Assembly: GCF_006152115.1 (NCBI RefSeq)
Contig: NZ_VDFU01000012.1
Location: forward strand, 34,494 to 98,493
DNA: 64,000 nucleotides
Source of the DNA: Rubellimicrobium rubrum
Lineage (GTDB): Bacteria; Pseudomonadota; Alphaproteobacteria; Rhodobacterales; Rhodobacteraceae
Direction: 5' to 3'
The translations under genes and the position numbers were made by a program. This document shows, in pieces, positions 36,544-47,533 of this stretch. Position 1 is the stretch's first letter; the number at the start of each line of letters is the position of its first letter. The notes below the pieces were generated by a model, which had not been told where the DNA came from, made no database searches, and saw nothing but the letters and a program-made list of their open reading frames with translations.

Positions 36544-37301
36544 ATGAAGGTCCTCGTGCCCGTGAAGCGCGTGATCGACTACAACGTGAAGGTCCGCGTG
36601 CGCGCGGATGGCTCGGGCGTCGATCTCGCCAACGTCAAGATGTCGATGAACCCCTTCGACGAGATCGCCGTCGAGGAGGCCATCCGCCTCAAGGAACAGG
36701 GCACTGCCACCGAGGTCGTGGCCGTCTCCATCGGCGTCAGGCAGGCGCAGGAAACGCTGCGCACCGCACTCGCCATGGGCGCGGACCGCGCAATCCTTGT
36801 GATCGCGTCCGAGGACGTCCACCAGGACATCGAGCCCCTCGCCGTGGCCAAGATCCTCGCCGGCGTCGTCAAGGAGGAGGCCCCCGGCCTCGTCCTCTGC
36901 GGCAAGCAGGCCATCGACAACGACATGAACGCCACGGGCCAGATGCTGGCCGCGCTCCTGGGCTGGGGCCAGGCCACCTTCGCCTCCGAGCTCAAGGTCG
37001 AGGGCGAGCAGGCCACCGTGGTGCGCGAGGTCGATGGCGGCCTTCAGGCGATCCGCGTCAGAATGCCCGCTGTGGTCACCGTGGACCTGCGCATGAACGA
37101 GCCGCGCTACGCCTCGCTCCCCAACATCATGAAGGCCAAGAAGAAGCCGCTGGAGGAAAAGACCCCCGCCGACTACGGCGTGGACGTCACCCCCCGGCTG
37201 TCGGTCGTCAAGACCACAGAGCCCGCGTCGCGCAAGGCGGGCGTGATGGCCAAGTCGGTCGATGAACTCGTGGACATGATCAAGGGCGCGGGGCTGGTCT
37301 G

Positions 37302-37302
<1 letters not shown>
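36544..37302 (+). CDS. etfB: Electron transfer flavoprotein, beta subunit
   Basis: 252 residues. The N-terminus [19 protein letters not shown] and the AMP/FAD-domain motif [20 protein letters not shown] are diagnostic, as is the C-terminal recognition region near residue 190-200 ([13 protein letters not shown]). With EtfA it carries electrons from acyl-CoA and other dehydrogenases to ETF-ubiquinone oxidoreductase. GGGGGAG precedes the ATG. The stop overlaps etfA as TGATG. Confidence 0.96.
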
Positions 37303-38211
<909 letters not shown>

Positions 38212-38228
<17 letters not shown>

Positions 38229-39021
38229 GGCGCACGCTCTCCCGGGCCAGGCAGGCCCGGACCGGATCCAGAAGCGCGGCCGCCACCCTTTGGTGCGCGG
38301 CCGCGTCCGTTTCCAGGACCGCCTCGTCCCCCGCAAAGGCCATGGCCACGTCCAGCACCTGGGGCCGCAGCGCATCGATCATCGCCGGGGTCACGAATGT
38401 CGGCTCGGGGCCAAGGATGTCGTCGGAGTCCGACAGGCTGCCCGGCGCACGGGCCGCGGTCCAGACCAGCAGCACCCGAGGCCCGATCCGGTCCAGAAGC
38501 GTCCGCATCCGCGCAAGCCAAGCCATCTGCAATTCCTCCCGCACGATGTCGAAACGCTCGGGCATCGCGTCGTGCAGATGCTGGAGAAGATGCCGCGTGA
38601 AGCAGACATCGGCAAAGTCCACATCCGGGTAGATGGCCCGAAGCGAGGGCGAGGCGCGCAGGAACCGGTCGTTTCGGCGGGGATGCACGGAATAAAGCCG
38701 GTTCGACAGGTTCGCCGCACCCATCACCTCGACCACGGTCAGGACCGCGTCCCGGCAGGCGGTGCCCACCAGCGGATCGCCCAGGAACGCCTCGACCGAG
38801 GCGTTCACCTGGCCGAAGTTCACGCACACCTCGCCCAACTCCTCCTCCAGCAAGGCCGGAAAGGGCCGCGGCACCAGCCGCCCATGGGTCGCGCTGCCGC
38901 CGACAAAGGCGATGTGACGTCCGTCCAACGGTCGAGGCGGCCCGCGAAAGATCATGCGCGAACGACCGTAACGACATGGCTCATGGCCCACCCCCGCTTC
39001 CAGAAGCGTGTCGTGTTTCAT
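38212..39021 (-). CDS. DUF6473 family protein
   Basis: 269 residues from the ATG at 39021 (a GTG four codons upstream is possible). The start region [32 protein letters not shown] is split here only for description: it shows a YGRS element followed by a Gly-rich strand-turn as in SGNH-like folds. This domain is common in Rhodobacterales and of unknown function; a sulfotransferase- or SGNH-like role has not been shown. It ends inside etfA, tail to tail. Confidence 0.75.
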
Positions 39022-39169
39022 GGTCCTCACCACAAAAATTCCATCTCTGTGGCAGAATCGCGGCTAAAGATTGCAAAAGTCTTAAAGCTCGGATTGTCGC
39101 GAATCCGGGACCCTTGCGCGCCGGGAACCCCTCCCTCATGCTGCAGGGCGGCATCAGACGGAGGGCGCG

Positions 39170-40045
39170 ATGACGATCAGGATGGTGGGCGTCGTGGGCG
39201 CGGGCCAGATGGGCGTCGGCATCGCCCATGTCCTTGCGCTTAAGGGCTATGAGGTGCTCCTGACCGATACCAACCCCGATGCGCGGGCCGCCGCGCCGGG
39301 GCTCGTGGGCCGCAACCTCGACCGGCAGGTGGCCAAGGGCAGCGTCACCGCCCAGGACAAGGCCGCGGCCTTGGGCCGCCTCCGCGTCACGCCCGAACTG
39401 TCTCTTTTGGGTCAGACCGACCTCGTGATCGAGGCCGCGACCGAGCGGGAGCAGGTCAAGACCGCGATTTTCGAATCACTGGTCCCCCATCTCGCGTCCC
39501 ACACGATGCTGGCCACCAACACCTCCTCGATCTCGATCACCAGGCTGGCCAGCCGCACAGACCGGCCCGAGAAGTTCCTGGGCGTCCATTTCATGAACCC
39601 CGTCCCCCTGATGCAACTCGTGGAGCTGATCCGGGGCATCGCCACCGACGAGGCGACCTTCGGGGCCGCGCTGGCCCTGGTGGAAAGCCTGGGCAAGACC
39701 GCCGCCACGGCCGAGGACTTTCCGGCCTTCATCGTCAACCGCATCCTGATCCCCATGATCAACGAGGCGATCTACGCCCTGTTCGAAGGCGTGGGCACCG
39801 TGACCTCCATCGACACGGCCATGAAGCTTGGGGCGAATCACCCCATGGGGCCGCTGGAACTGGCGGACTTCATCGGGCTCGACACCTGCCTTGCCATCAT
39901 GAACGTGCTCCATGACGGCTTCGCGGACACCAAGTACCGCCCCTGCCCGCTGTTGGCCAAGTACGTCGAGGCCGGGTGGCTCGGTCGCAAGACCAAGCGG
40001 GGCTTCTACGACTACCGAGGCGAGACGCCGGTGCCGACGCGCTGA
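39170..40045 (+). CDS. hbdA: 3-hydroxybutyryl-CoA dehydrogenase
   Basis: 291 residues with the NAD-binding loop VGAGQMGVGIAHVLA, the catalytic ATNTSSIS and HFMNPVP (catalytic His) motifs, and the C-terminal NHPMGPLELADFIGLD. It oxidises (S)-3-hydroxybutyryl-CoA in butyrate or polyhydroxybutyrate metabolism and fatty acid oxidation. GGAGGG lies five bases upstream of the ATG. Location near etfBA is a conserved Rhodobacterales arrangement and fits a shared role in acyl-CoA oxidation. Confidence 0.95.
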   Translation: MTIRMVGVVGAGQMGVGIAHVLALKGYEVLLTDTNPDARAAAPGLVGRNLDRQVAKGSVTAQDKAAALGRLRVTPELSLLGQTDLVIEAATEREQVKTAIFESLVPHLASHTMLATNTSSISITRLASRTDRPEKFLGVHFMNPVPLMQLVELIRGIATDEATFGAALALVESLGKTAATAEDFPAFIVNRILIPMINEAIYALFEGVGTVTSIDTAMKLGANHPMGPLELADFIGLDTCLAIMNVLHDGFADTKYRPCPLLAKYVEAGWLGRKTKRGFYDYRGETPVPTR

Positions 40046-40048
40046 CGC

Positions 40049-40909
40049 TCAGAGCGCCAGCGTCCGCTCCCGCAGCCAGGCCATGAAGGCGCGCGGGTCG
40101 TTCCAGCGGGGCTCCATCTCTTCCGGGCGGATCGGCTCCCCCACGACCGGAGCCTGGGGCCGGTCCATGGCATGCACGATCTCGCGCAACAGCAGCCCCT
40201 GGCGCAGCGTGGGCGACAGGCAGGCGGCGATCTGGTAGGCGCGCGAATTCGCACCCGGAAAGCGGACCGGCAGCACCGTGGCCCCCGACAGGCGGATCAG
40301 CTTGGCGGTGAACAGGTTCCACTCGGCCTCGACCGGCGGCCCGAAGGGCGTCCGCGCCGAGGCCACGACGCCCGAGGGGAACAGCGCCAGCAGCCCCCCA
40401 GAGGCCAGTTGCGCCATCGCCTGCGCCCGCATCGCCATCATGCGCGCCTGGGCGTTGGGCTCGTGCGGGAAGGGCACGGGGATCATGAAACCCGAGGCCG
40501 AAGGGTCGATCCCCGTCAGGATCGCGCGGGTCAGGATGCGGTAGTCGGGCCGCACCCGCCCGACCAGTTCGGCCAGCACCATTCCGTCCACAAGACCGTG
40601 CGGATGGTTCGCCACCAGCACCACCGGCCCGCTACGGGGAATGCGCGCGACCTGCTCGGGCGGGGTGAGAAGCTCGACGCCCATGACCTCCAGCGCGGCG
40701 CTCCAGAAGGCCTGCCCCTTGGGCGCACCCCGCCGCTCGAAGACGCGCACGCGACGCAGGATCTCGGGCTTGGCGGTGATCCATTCCACGGCGCGGATCG
40801 CATGCCGCTTCCAGGGGTCCGGAAAGGTGTTGGAGTAGGTCAGGCTGCGGCGATCATAGACCTGCGCGGCCTCTCTTTCGTAGGCGACCCCGCGGCCCGG
40901 CTGGCTCAT
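40049..40909 (-). CDS. Lysophospholipid acyltransferase family protein (PlsC-like)
   Basis: 286 residues. The acyltransferase core shows VANHPHGLVDG (the HX4D-type catalytic block, here NHPHGLVD) and a later FPSGVVASARTPFG block (substrate binding). Variant motif I without the exact HX4D of PlsC suggests a subfamily of glycerol acyltransferases; substrate unknown. It is convergent with hbdA (3 bp apart) and lies upstream of nothing obvious on its own strand except the divergent spacing to HPr. Confidence 0.8.
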   Translation of the reverse strand: MSQPGRGVAYEREAAQVYDRRSLTYSNTFPDPWKRHAIRAVEWITAKPEILRRVRVFERRGAPKGQAFWSAALEVMGVELLTPPEQVARIPRSGPVVLVANHPHGLVDGMVLAELVGRVRPDYRILTRAILTGIDPSASGFMIPVPFPHEPNAQARMMAMRAQAMAQLASGGLLALFPSGVVASARTPFGPPVEAEWNLFTAKLIRLSGATVLPVRFPGANSRAYQIAACLSPTLRQGLLLREIVHAMDRPQAPVVGEPIRPEEMEPRWNDPRAFMAWLRERTLAL

Positions 40910-40927
40910 GACGGCTGCCGGGGCAGG

Positions 40928-41197
40928 TCAGTCCTCCTCGCCGAACCGATCGGCGACCAGCGCGGCGATCGCATCGGCCAGCCTGTCGGCCTCCGGCCCC
41001 TCGGTCTCGACCTCGATTTCGCTGCCCTTGCCGGCTGCGAGCATCAGGAGGCCCATGATGCTGTCCCCCGACGTGGACGTTCCGTCCTTGGACACGGTGG
41101 CTTGCGCGTCAAACCCTTCGACCACCTCGACCAACCGGGCCGAGGCGCGGGCGTGCAGGCCCTTGATGTTGACGATGCGCAGGCGGCGGTGCGCCAT
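40928..41197 (-). CDS. ptsH: HPr-family phosphocarrier protein
   Basis: 89 residues. The phospho-acceptor His is in IKGLHARASA (His16), and the regulatory serine region is in SGDSIMGLLMLAAGKG. It relays phosphate in the regulatory (nitrogen-type) PTS. Its ATG overlaps the stop of the IIA gene as TGATG. The nearby HprK can phosphorylate the regulatory Ser, linking PTS state to carbon status. Confidence 0.95.
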   Translation of the reverse strand: MAHRRLRIVNIKGLHARASARLVEVVEGFDAQATVSKDGTSTSGDSIMGLLMLAAGKGSEIEVETEGPEADRLADAIAALVADRFGEED

Positions 41198-41610
41198 CAG
41201 GTGCCCACCGCCCGACCCATGTCCTCTCCGACGACCTGACTGTCGATGTACTTGCGGCCCGCGTCCATGGCGGCCGCGACGGCGTCCGGCACCGACTTGC
41301 GCCGCGACTTGGCCAGCTTGATGAGCATGGGAAGATTGGCGCCATACAGGATGCGCCGGTTCGACGGCCCGCAGGCCCGGAGCGACAGGTTCGACGGCGA
41401 GCCGCCGAACATGTCCGTCACCACCACCACGCCGTCGCCTTCGTCCACGGCGTCGGCGGCGTCGCAGATCTCGGTCTGCTTCTGGGCGCGGTCATCCTCG
41501 GGCTGGATGGTGATGGCCCTGACGCCAGGCTGCCGGCCCACCACATGCTCCACGGCGGCCAGGTATTCCTTGGCAAGGCCGCCATGCGCCACGATCACGA
41601 TCCCGATCAT
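41197..41610 (-). CDS. PTS EIIA-Man-type protein
   Basis: 137 residues from the ATG at 41610. The start IGIVIVAHGGLA carries the phosphorylatable His (His9), and VVVTDMFGGSPSNL is the IIA-Man family signature. No membrane EIIB/C/D genes are nearby, so this is a regulatory IIA, as in other alphaproteobacteria, acting with HPr, HprK and probably Enzyme I-Ntr encoded elsewhere. Confidence 0.92.
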   Translation of the reverse strand: MIGIVIVAHGGLAKEYLAAVEHVVGRQPGVRAITIQPEDDRAQKQTEICDAADAVDEGDGVVVVTDMFGGSPSNLSLRACGPSNRRILYGANLPMLIKLAKSRRKSVPDAVAAAMDAGRKYIDSQVVGEDMGRAVGT

Positions 41611-41691
41611 CGGCAGCACCCCCGAAGGGTCGTGATCCCGATGCCATTCATACCGGTTGTCCCAAAAGGACCAGGTTCGCGTCCGACCACG

Positions 41692-42630
41692 TCATTGCCC
41701 TCGGACCGCGCCACCGGCTTCGGCCCGCCGTTCCAATTCCCGATGCCGTTTAGACACCCGCCATCCATCCTCTGCAAGGGCCTGGGCCAGCCTTTCCGCC
41801 ACAGTGACGGAACGGTGTTGCCCCCCAGTGCAGCCCAACCCGATCGCGAGATGCGACTTCCCCTCGTCCCGGTAGGCTGGGAGCAGCATGGCGGCAAGAT
41901 CCTTCAACCGGGTAAAGAAGGGCTCGAAGCGGGGATCCTCCTCCACATAGGCGGCGACGGCCATGTCCCGCCCGTCCAGCGGACGCAGCCCGGCATCCCA
42001 GTGCGGGTTGCGCAGGAAGCGGCAGTCCATCACGACATCGAGGCTCGGCGGCAGCCCCCGCTTGTACGAGAAGCTCTCGACCGAAACGGTCAGGGGCCGC
42101 CCGCCCGGTGGGGCGAACCACCGTTCGACCGTGGCACGCAGTTCGTGCGGCGTCAGGGCGCTGGTATCGATCAGGATGTCGGCGCGGGCGCGGATCGGCG
42201 CCAGCAACGCCCGCTCGGCCGCGATGCCGGTGGCGGGCGCCCCATCGGGCGACAGGGGATGGGGACGCCGCGTTTCCGAGAAGCGCCGCAGCAGCACCTC
42301 CTCGGCGCAGTCGAGGAACAGGATCTCGGCCGGGCCACCGAACATCGCAGCCAGCCGGTCGGGCGTCCGCACCAGGGCACCCGCCGCGAAGTCGCGGTTG
42401 CGCACATCGAGGCCCAGCGCCAGAGGCCGTTCCAGCGGCGGCCCCTTGGCCAGGCGCGGCAGGAAGGACAGCGGCAGGTTGTCGATCACCTCGTAGCCCA
42501 GATCCTCCAGCGCCCGGATCGCCGTGGAGCGACCCGCGCCCGAAGGCCCGGTGACAAGCACGATTCGGTGCGCCTCGTCCGAGGAGGCGGGACCGCATGG
42601 GACTGGGGGGAGCGCAAGGGAGCGCGTCAT
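41692..42630 (-). CDS. rapZ: RNase adapter protein RapZ / nucleotide-binding protein
   Basis: 312 residues from the ATG at 42630, which overlaps the hprK stop by 4 bp. The P-loop is [11 protein letters not shown] (Arg in place of the usual Lys), followed by [25 protein letters not shown] and the C-terminal [13 protein letters not shown]. In enterobacteria RapZ guides RNase E to GlmZ and senses glucosamine-6-P; the role in alphaproteobacteria is less certain. Position inside the HprK/HPr block is conserved. Confidence 0.92.
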   Translation of the reverse strand: MTRSLALPPVPCGPASSDEAHRIVLVTGPSGAGRSTAIRALEDLGYEVIDNLPLSFLPRLAKGPPLERPLALGLDVRNRDFAAGALVRTPDRLAAMFGGPAEILFLDCAEEVLLRRFSETRRPHPLSPDGAPATGIAAERALLAPIRARADILIDTSALTPHELRATVERWFAPPGGRPLTVSVESFSYKRGLPPSLDVVMDCRFLRNPHWDAGLRPLDGRDMAVAAYVEEDPRFEPFFTRLKDLAAMLLPAYRDEGKSHLAIGLGCTGGQHRSVTVAERLAQALAEDGWRVSKRHRELERRAEAGGAVRGQ

Positions 42631-43070
42631 GTGAGCCTCTGGGGCGCCGGACAGGCCCGGCCCGCTTTCACATATTGAAGGATGGCCGGCGCGAAATGGC
42701 CGGTCGCGGGCTTGTGAAGACACGGGAGGGGAACCCCCAGAAGCGTGACATCCCGCCACGGCGGCAGGCGCTGCGCCTCCGTCTGATCCAGGTCCACAAC
42801 CAGGGCCACCAACGCCTCCTCCACCGTCCGGGCCTTCAGTAGGCCCACACAGCGCGCTTCGATCAAGCCCCGGATCGCAGCGGGGCAGCGAGCCACCACC
42901 GCACCGTCCCCCGCGTGCAACTCGGTCCGGTCGTCGGCCACGAGGCGCGCCCCCAGCGCCATGAGGTCCAGGGCCAGCGCGGACTTGCCGCTGCCCGAGG
43001 CGCCCCGGATCAGGATGCCCCGCCCGCGCCAGGCGACGGTGCTGGCATGAAGGATCAGCGGGCCGGGCAT
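42627..43070 (-). CDS. hprK: HPr kinase/phosphorylase, short alphaproteobacterial form
   Basis: 147 residues, about half the Gram-positive HprK. It keeps the P-loop [14 protein letters not shown] (near 24-37) and the LVADDRTEL segment, but lacks the N-terminal domain. It phosphorylates the regulatory Ser of HPr in related bacteria. It lies 10 bp after chvG and overlaps rapZ, so signalling from ChvG/ChvI and PTS regulation are encoded as one unit. Confidence 0.92.
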   Translation of the reverse strand: MPGPLILHASTVAWRGRGILIRGASGSGKSALALDLMALGARLVADDRTELHAGDGAVVARCPAAIRGLIEARCVGLLKARTVEEALVALVVDLDQTEAQRLPPWRDVTLLGVPLPCLHKPATGHFAPAILQYVKAGRACPAPQRLT

Positions 43071-43080
43071 CGCGGCCCGC

Positions 43081-44859
43081 TCAGAGCGGCAGCCCGACGA
43101 CGAATCGCGCGCCCAAGGGGTCCGAGGTCGGGTCGGCCTCGGTGGGGCGGATGTTCTCGGCCCAGATCACGCCGCCATGCGCCTCGACGATCTGCTTCGA
43201 GATGGCGAGCCCCAGCCCCGAGTTGTTGCCGAACTGCCCGGCGGGCCGTTCGCTGTAGAAACGCTGGAAGATCTTCTGGAGCGCATCCTCCGGGATGCCC
43301 GGCCCCGTGTCCTCCACGACGACCAGCACCCGGTTGTCGCGCCGCCGCGCCCAGACGCGGATCGCGTCGCCGTCCTCGCAGAACGAGATGGCGTTGGACA
43401 GCAGGTTGACGAAGACCTGCGCGAGCCGCCCTTCCAGCCCCCGGATGATGATCGGCGCGGGCGGCAGGTCGGTGATGAAGTCGATGCCCTTGGCGCGGGC
43501 CTCCTCGCCCAGGTACTCGTCGAGGGAGGTGAGCATCTTGAGGAGGTCGAAGGGCTTCTCCTCCTCCTTGACGAGTTCGCTGTCGAGCCGCGAGGCGTTG
43601 GAGATGTCGGAGACCAGCCGGTCAAGCCGCCGGACGTCGTGCTCGATGATCTCCAGAAGCTTCTGCCGCTGGTCGTCGCGCTTGGCAAAGGGAAAGCTCC
43701 CCACGGCCGAGCGCAGGGAGGCCAGCGGGTTCTTGATCTCGTGGGCCACATCGGCCGCGAACTGCTCGTTGGCCTCGATCCGCTCGTAGAGCGCGGACAC
43801 CATGCCCCGCAGCGCCGCCGACAGGCGCCCGATCTCGTCGGGGCGGGCGGTGAGGTCGGGGATCCTCACGCGCGAGGGCGACATGGAGCGGGCGTTGCGG
43901 TCGCGCCCGGACTCGGCGGCGGCGGCCAGATCCGACAGCGGATTGGCGATGGTGGAGGCCAGCACGAGGCTCAGCCCGATCGAGATGAGCACCCCAACGA
44001 TGAACATGCGCAGCACCTGTTCGCGCTCGCGGCGGACCAGGGCCTCGATCTCGCCGGCGGCGCTGCGCAGGACCACCACGCCCACGGTCTGCCCCGCCGC
44101 CTGCACCGGCGCGGCCACGGTGAACACGGTCCGGCCTTCGTCGTCCGCCAGCATGTCCAGGGACGGCCCATGAACCAGGGCACGGGCCACGATCTGGCCC
44201 GGCGCGGCCAGTCCGGGCACGCCCTCCCCCGTGGCCGGGACGGCCTCGGAGGCGAGCAGGCCCGAGATCCGCTCCCAGATGCCATTGAGGAAGTCGGTGA
44301 GGACGCTGCCCGGCACCCCGGACGTCAGGGTCGGGGGCATCTCGCCCTTTCCGGCCGTTACCGCCACCAGATCCCCTCGGGCGTCGAACAGGTAGGCCGC
44401 GGCCCCGTCATGAAGGTGGATGCGGGTAAAGGCTTCGGCCAGGCCGGGCTGCCCATCGAGGTCCGTGGCCCCGGGGGCCAGCCGCGCCTCGACCACATCG
44501 GTCACGAGCCCGGTCTCGCTGACCAGCCCCCGCGCGCGCTGCTCGGCCAAGCTGTCGCGCGACGGCGTGAGCCAGAGCATCTCGGCGACAAGGAGGATCA
44601 GGCCGATCAGGTTGAAGATGATGATCTTGCGCGCCAGCGGCGAGCGCTGGAGCGTGATCAGGCTGCGCAGGCGCGTGCGCCCCAGCCGCCCTTCGGGGCT
44701 GACCCAGTCATCGCCCAGGATGACCTCGGCCCCCGGCGCGGCTCGGCGGCCGCCCGTGTTCGCCGCGTCCCGGATCGCAAAGGCGTGCAACGCCCGCCGC
44801 ACCGAGTTCAGGTCGCGCACGTCGACCTTCTGGGATCCCTCATCGGGCCCGGAGGCCAT
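43081..44859 (-). CDS. chvG: Sensor histidine kinase, ChvG/BvrS/ExoS type
   Basis: 592 residues. A cytoplasmic N-terminal tail (1-70) is followed by TM1 (about 74-94), a periplasmic sensor domain (to about 280), TM2 (about 284-306), HAMP, the HisKA dimerisation helix with VAHEIKNPLASLRSAV (phospho-His near 373), and HATPase motifs DTGPGIPEDALQ and GLGLAISKQI. This is the ChvG family, which senses acid and envelope conditions. It follows chvI by 3 bp. Confidence 0.95.
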   Translation of the reverse strand: MASGPDEGSQKVDVRDLNSVRRALHAFAIRDAANTGGRRAAPGAEVILGDDWVSPEGRLGRTRLRSLITLQRSPLARKIIIFNLIGLILLVAEMLWLTPSRDSLAEQRARGLVSETGLVTDVVEARLAPGATDLDGQPGLAEAFTRIHLHDGAAAYLFDARGDLVAVTAGKGEMPPTLTSGVPGSVLTDFLNGIWERISGLLASEAVPATGEGVPGLAAPGQIVARALVHGPSLDMLADDEGRTVFTVAAPVQAAGQTVGVVVLRSAAGEIEALVRREREQVLRMFIVGVLISIGLSLVLASTIANPLSDLAAAAESGRDRNARSMSPSRVRIPDLTARPDEIGRLSAALRGMVSALYERIEANEQFAADVAHEIKNPLASLRSAVGSFPFAKRDDQRQKLLEIIEHDVRRLDRLVSDISNASRLDSELVKEEEKPFDLLKMLTSLDEYLGEEARAKGIDFITDLPPAPIIIRGLEGRLAQVFVNLLSNAISFCEDGDAIRVWARRRDNRVLVVVEDTGPGIPEDALQKIFQRFYSERPAGQFGNNSGLGLAISKQIVEAHGGVIWAENIRPTEADPTSDPLGARFVVGLPL

Positions 44860-44862
44860 GGC

Positions 44863-45564
44863 TCACTCTTCGTTGTAGCGGTAACCGATGCCGTAAAGCG
44901 TCTCGATGGCCGAAAAGTCATCGTCCACCGTTCGCATCTTCTTGCGCAGCCGCTTGATGTGGCTGTCGATGGTGCGGTCATCGACATAGACCTGATCGTC
45001 GTAGGCCACGTCCATGAGCTGATCGCGGGACTTCACGAACCCCGGCCGCTGCGCAAGCGCCTGCAGCAGCAGGAACTCGGTCACCGTAAGGGACACGTCC
45101 CGACCCTTCCACTTCACCGCGTGGCGCAGCGGGTCCATGACAAGGTTGCCGCGCACAAGGGCGCGCGCTTCGGCCTCGGGCTCGGAGATTTCGACGGACT
45201 GGGCTTCCTGGCGGCGGAGAAGCGCGCGAATGCGCTCCACCAGCAGGCGCTGGGAGAAGGGCTTCTTGACGTAGTCGTCGGCCCCCATGCGCAGGCCCAG
45301 CACCTCGTCGATCTCGTCGTCCTTGGAGGTCAGGAAGATCACCGGGATCGAGGACTTCTGGCGCAGGCGCTGGAGCAGGTCCATGCCGTCCATCCGGGGC
45401 ATCTTGATGTCGAGCACCGCCAGTTCGGGCATCCGCTTGCTGAAGGCGTCCAGGGCCGACTGTCCGTCATTGTAGGTTTCGACCTCGAAGCCTTCGGCTT
45501 CCAGCGTCATGGAAACGGACGTCAGGATATTCCTGTCGTCGTCCACCAGAGCGATCTTCGACAT
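44863..45564 (-). CDS. chvI: OmpR-family response regulator, ChvI/BvrR type
   Basis: 233 residues: an N-terminal receiver with acidic pair DDD (8-10), phospho-Asp in [11 protein letters not shown] (about 53) and Lys in FLTSKDDE, then a winged-helix DNA-binding domain with [15 protein letters not shown] and the end [11 protein letters not shown]. It is the partner of ChvG. In Agrobacterium ChvI activates pckA, the gene that lies divergent here, 300 bp away. Confidence 0.96.
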   Translation of the reverse strand: MSKIALVDDDRNILTSVSMTLEAEGFEVETYNDGQSALDAFSKRMPELAVLDIKMPRMDGMDLLQRLRQKSSIPVIFLTSKDDEIDEVLGLRMGADDYVKKPFSQRLLVERIRALLRRQEAQSVEISEPEAEARALVRGNLVMDPLRHAVKWKGRDVSLTVTEFLLLQALAQRPGFVKSRDQLMDVAYDDQVYVDDRTIDSHIKRLRKKMRTVDDDFSAIETLYGIGYRYNEE

Positions 45565-45756
45565 CCCGATGTCCCTCGTTTGTGGTATTTCAAGGCCCTC
45601 GGCCAGTTAATTCAGGGCCGCTCTGTCACTAATATGGCAACGAATCAACCCTTGAGTGAAAACTGCCCCAGAACTTCGACTAATCTAAGGCATTCCGTCC
45701 TACCGTCGCCCAAGGCCCGAGCAGGGCTGCCCAGTCCCTCCCCGCCGTCCGGCTGA

Positions 45757-45788
45757 TTGCGCTAACATGGCAAGTGCTTGCGCTAACA
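45757..45788 (+). promoter_or_regulatory. Tandem 11-bp boxes upstream of pckA
   Basis: TTGCGCTAACA occurs twice exactly, at 45757-45767 and 45778-45788, start-to-start 21 bp (two helical turns), ending 77 bp before the pckA ATG. The half-site resembles LacI-type GCGCTAAC boxes, or direct repeats of the OmpR family. The rest of the 300-bp chvI-pckA gap holds the chvI upstream region and no other strong signal that I can see. Confidence 0.6.
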
Positions 45789-45864
45789 GGCTTTTTTCGG
45801 CCTCAGACCCTGCTATGTGGCTGGAACGGCGTCGTGTGGACGCTGGTTGAGGAGGAACGGCACC

Positions 45865-47463
45865 ATGGACCACGGACGCGTCAACCCCGCGATGCCCATC
45901 GAGGCGCAGGGATTTTCGGGACTCGCGTCGGTGTATTACAACCTGCTCGAACCCGATCTCGTCGAGGCGGCGCTCTGCGCGGGTGAGGGACGGCTCGGAC
46001 AGGGCGGCGTCCTTCTGGTCGAGACGGGCCGGTTCACCGGCCGCTCGCCAAAGGACAAGCACGTCGTCCGCCGCGCCGCCACGGAATCCCAAGTCTGGTG
46101 GGACGCCAACGCCGCCATGGCGCCCGATGCCTTCGCGCGTCTCAAGGCCGACATGCTGGCCCATCTCGCGGACCGCTCGGTCCATGTGCAGGACCTCTGG
46201 GCCGGGGCCGATGAGCAGCTCCGTCTCAACATGCGGATGGTCACCGAACGGGCCTGGCACGCGCTGTTCGTGCGCCACCTGCTCCGCCGCCCCCCGCGCG
46301 AGGCGCTGGACAGCTTCGCGCCCGACTGGACGCTGCTCAACTGCCCAAGCTTCACCGCCGACCCCGCGCGCCATGGCTGCCGCAGCGGCACGGTCATCGC
46401 CATCGACATGGAATCCCGGTGGGTCCTGATCGGCGGCACCGACTATGCGGGCGAGAACAAGAAGGCCGTCTTCACCATCCTGAACTGGCTCCTGCCGGAA
46501 CGGGGCGTCCTGCCCATGCACTGCTCGGCCAACCACGCGCCCGGTGATCCGGCCGACGCGGCAGTGTTCTTCGGCCTGTCCGGCACCGGCAAGACCACGC
46601 TGTCGGCCGATCCGTCCCGCGTGCTGCTGGGCGATGACGAACACGGCTGGTCCGACCGCGGCCTCTTCAACATGGAGGGGGGCTGCTACGCCAAGACGCT
46701 CAACCTCTGCCCCACGGCGGAACCGGCGATCCACGCCACCACCGCGCGCTTCGGCACGGTAATCGAGAACATGGGCTACCACCCGGAAACCTGCGAACTC
46801 GACTTCGCGGACGCCTCGCGCACGGCGAACACCCGCTGCGCCTACCCGCTGGACGCCATCCCGAACGCCTCCGCGACCGGCGTCTCGGGCCACCCTCGGC
46901 ACGTGGTCATGCTGACCTGCGACGCCTTCGGGGTGCTGCCGCCCATCGCGCGCCTGTCGCCCGCGCAGGCCATGTACCACTTCCTGTCCGGCTTCACCGC
47001 CAAGGTCGCGGGCACCGAACGCGGCGTGACCGAGCCCGAGCCCACCTTCTCGGCCTGCTTCGGCGCGCCTTTCCTGCCCCGCAAGCCCGAGGTCTACGGC
47101 AAGCTCCTGGCCGAAAAGATCGCGCGCCACGGGGCGGAATGCTGGCTGGTGAACACCGGCTGGACCGGAGGGGCCTACGGCACGGGCAGCCGGATGCCCA
47201 TCGGGGCCACCCGCGCGCTCCTGGCCTCCGCGCTCGACGGCAGGCTCTCGCGGGCCCGGTTCCGCCGCGACCCCTGGTTCGGCTTCGAGGTTCCCGTCGC
47301 GGTCGAGGGCGTGGACCCCGCACTCCTCGATCCGCGCGGCACCTGGGCCGACCCCCAGGCCTATGACGCAGCGGCCAAGAAGCTGGTGGGGATGTTCGCC
47401 CAGAACTTCGCCAAGTTCGAAGACCTCATCGACGAGGACACCCGCGCCGTCGCGCTGGGCTGA
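45865..47463 (+). CDS. pckA: Phosphoenolpyruvate carboxykinase (ATP)
   Basis: 532 residues from the ATG at 45865 with GGAGGA upstream. It forms PEP from oxaloacetate using ATP, the first gluconeogenic step. Motifs include RSPKDKHVV at the N-terminus, MHCSAN (metal-binding region), the P-loop [11 protein letters not shown] and DDEHGW. Divergent placement next to chvIG-hprK-PTS is conserved in alphaproteobacteria and fits carbon-source control. Tandem boxes at 45757-45788 are candidates for its operator. Confidence 0.97.
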   Translation: MDHGRVNPAMPIEAQGFSGLASVYYNLLEPDLVEAALCAGEGRLGQGGVLLVETGRFTGRSPKDKHVVRRAATESQVWWDANAAMAPDAFARLKADMLAHLADRSVHVQDLWAGADEQLRLNMRMVTERAWHALFVRHLLRRPPREALDSFAPDWTLLNCPSFTADPARHGCRSGTVIAIDMESRWVLIGGTDYAGENKKAVFTILNWLLPERGVLPMHCSANHAPGDPADAAVFFGLSGTGKTTLSADPSRVLLGDDEHGWSDRGLFNMEGGCYAKTLNLCPTAEPAIHATTARFGTVIENMGYHPETCELDFADASRTANTRCAYPLDAIPNASATGVSGHPRHVVMLTCDAFGVLPPIARLSPAQAMYHFLSGFTAKVAGTERGVTEPEPTFSACFGAPFLPRKPEVYGKLLAEKIARHGAECWLVNTGWTGGAYGTGSRMPIGATRALLASALDGRLSRARFRRDPWFGFEVPVAVEGVDPALLDPRGTWADPQAYDAAAKKLVGMFAQNFAKFEDLIDEDTRAVALG

Positions 47464-47474
47464 GACGCGGTCCC

Positions 47475-47533
47475 GTAGGGCGGGCTTCGGCCCGCCAGTC
47501 CGGCGCAAGACGGCGGGCTTCAGCCCGCCTACG
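47475..47533. repeat. Inverted pair of REP-like palindromes (bidirectional terminator)
   Basis: GGCGGGC-TTCG-GCCCGCC (47479-47496) and GGCGGGC-TTCA-GCCCGCC (47512-47529) are each 7-bp hairpins with a TTCR loop. They are flanked in opposite orientation by GTAGG/CCTAC ends, so the two units form an inverted pair 15 bp apart. They sit between the stops of convergent pckA and a lipoprotein gene, whose stop codon lies inside the second unit. This is the form of REP/BIME elements and also of terminators. Confidence 0.6.

Noticed and set aside
43177..45756. 859-codon open frame on the plus strand antisense to chvG and chvI
   Set aside because: It is a shadow of the real genes caused by high GC; its translation is Arg/His/Gly-rich and has no recognisable domain, while the minus strand encodes full ChvG and ChvI.
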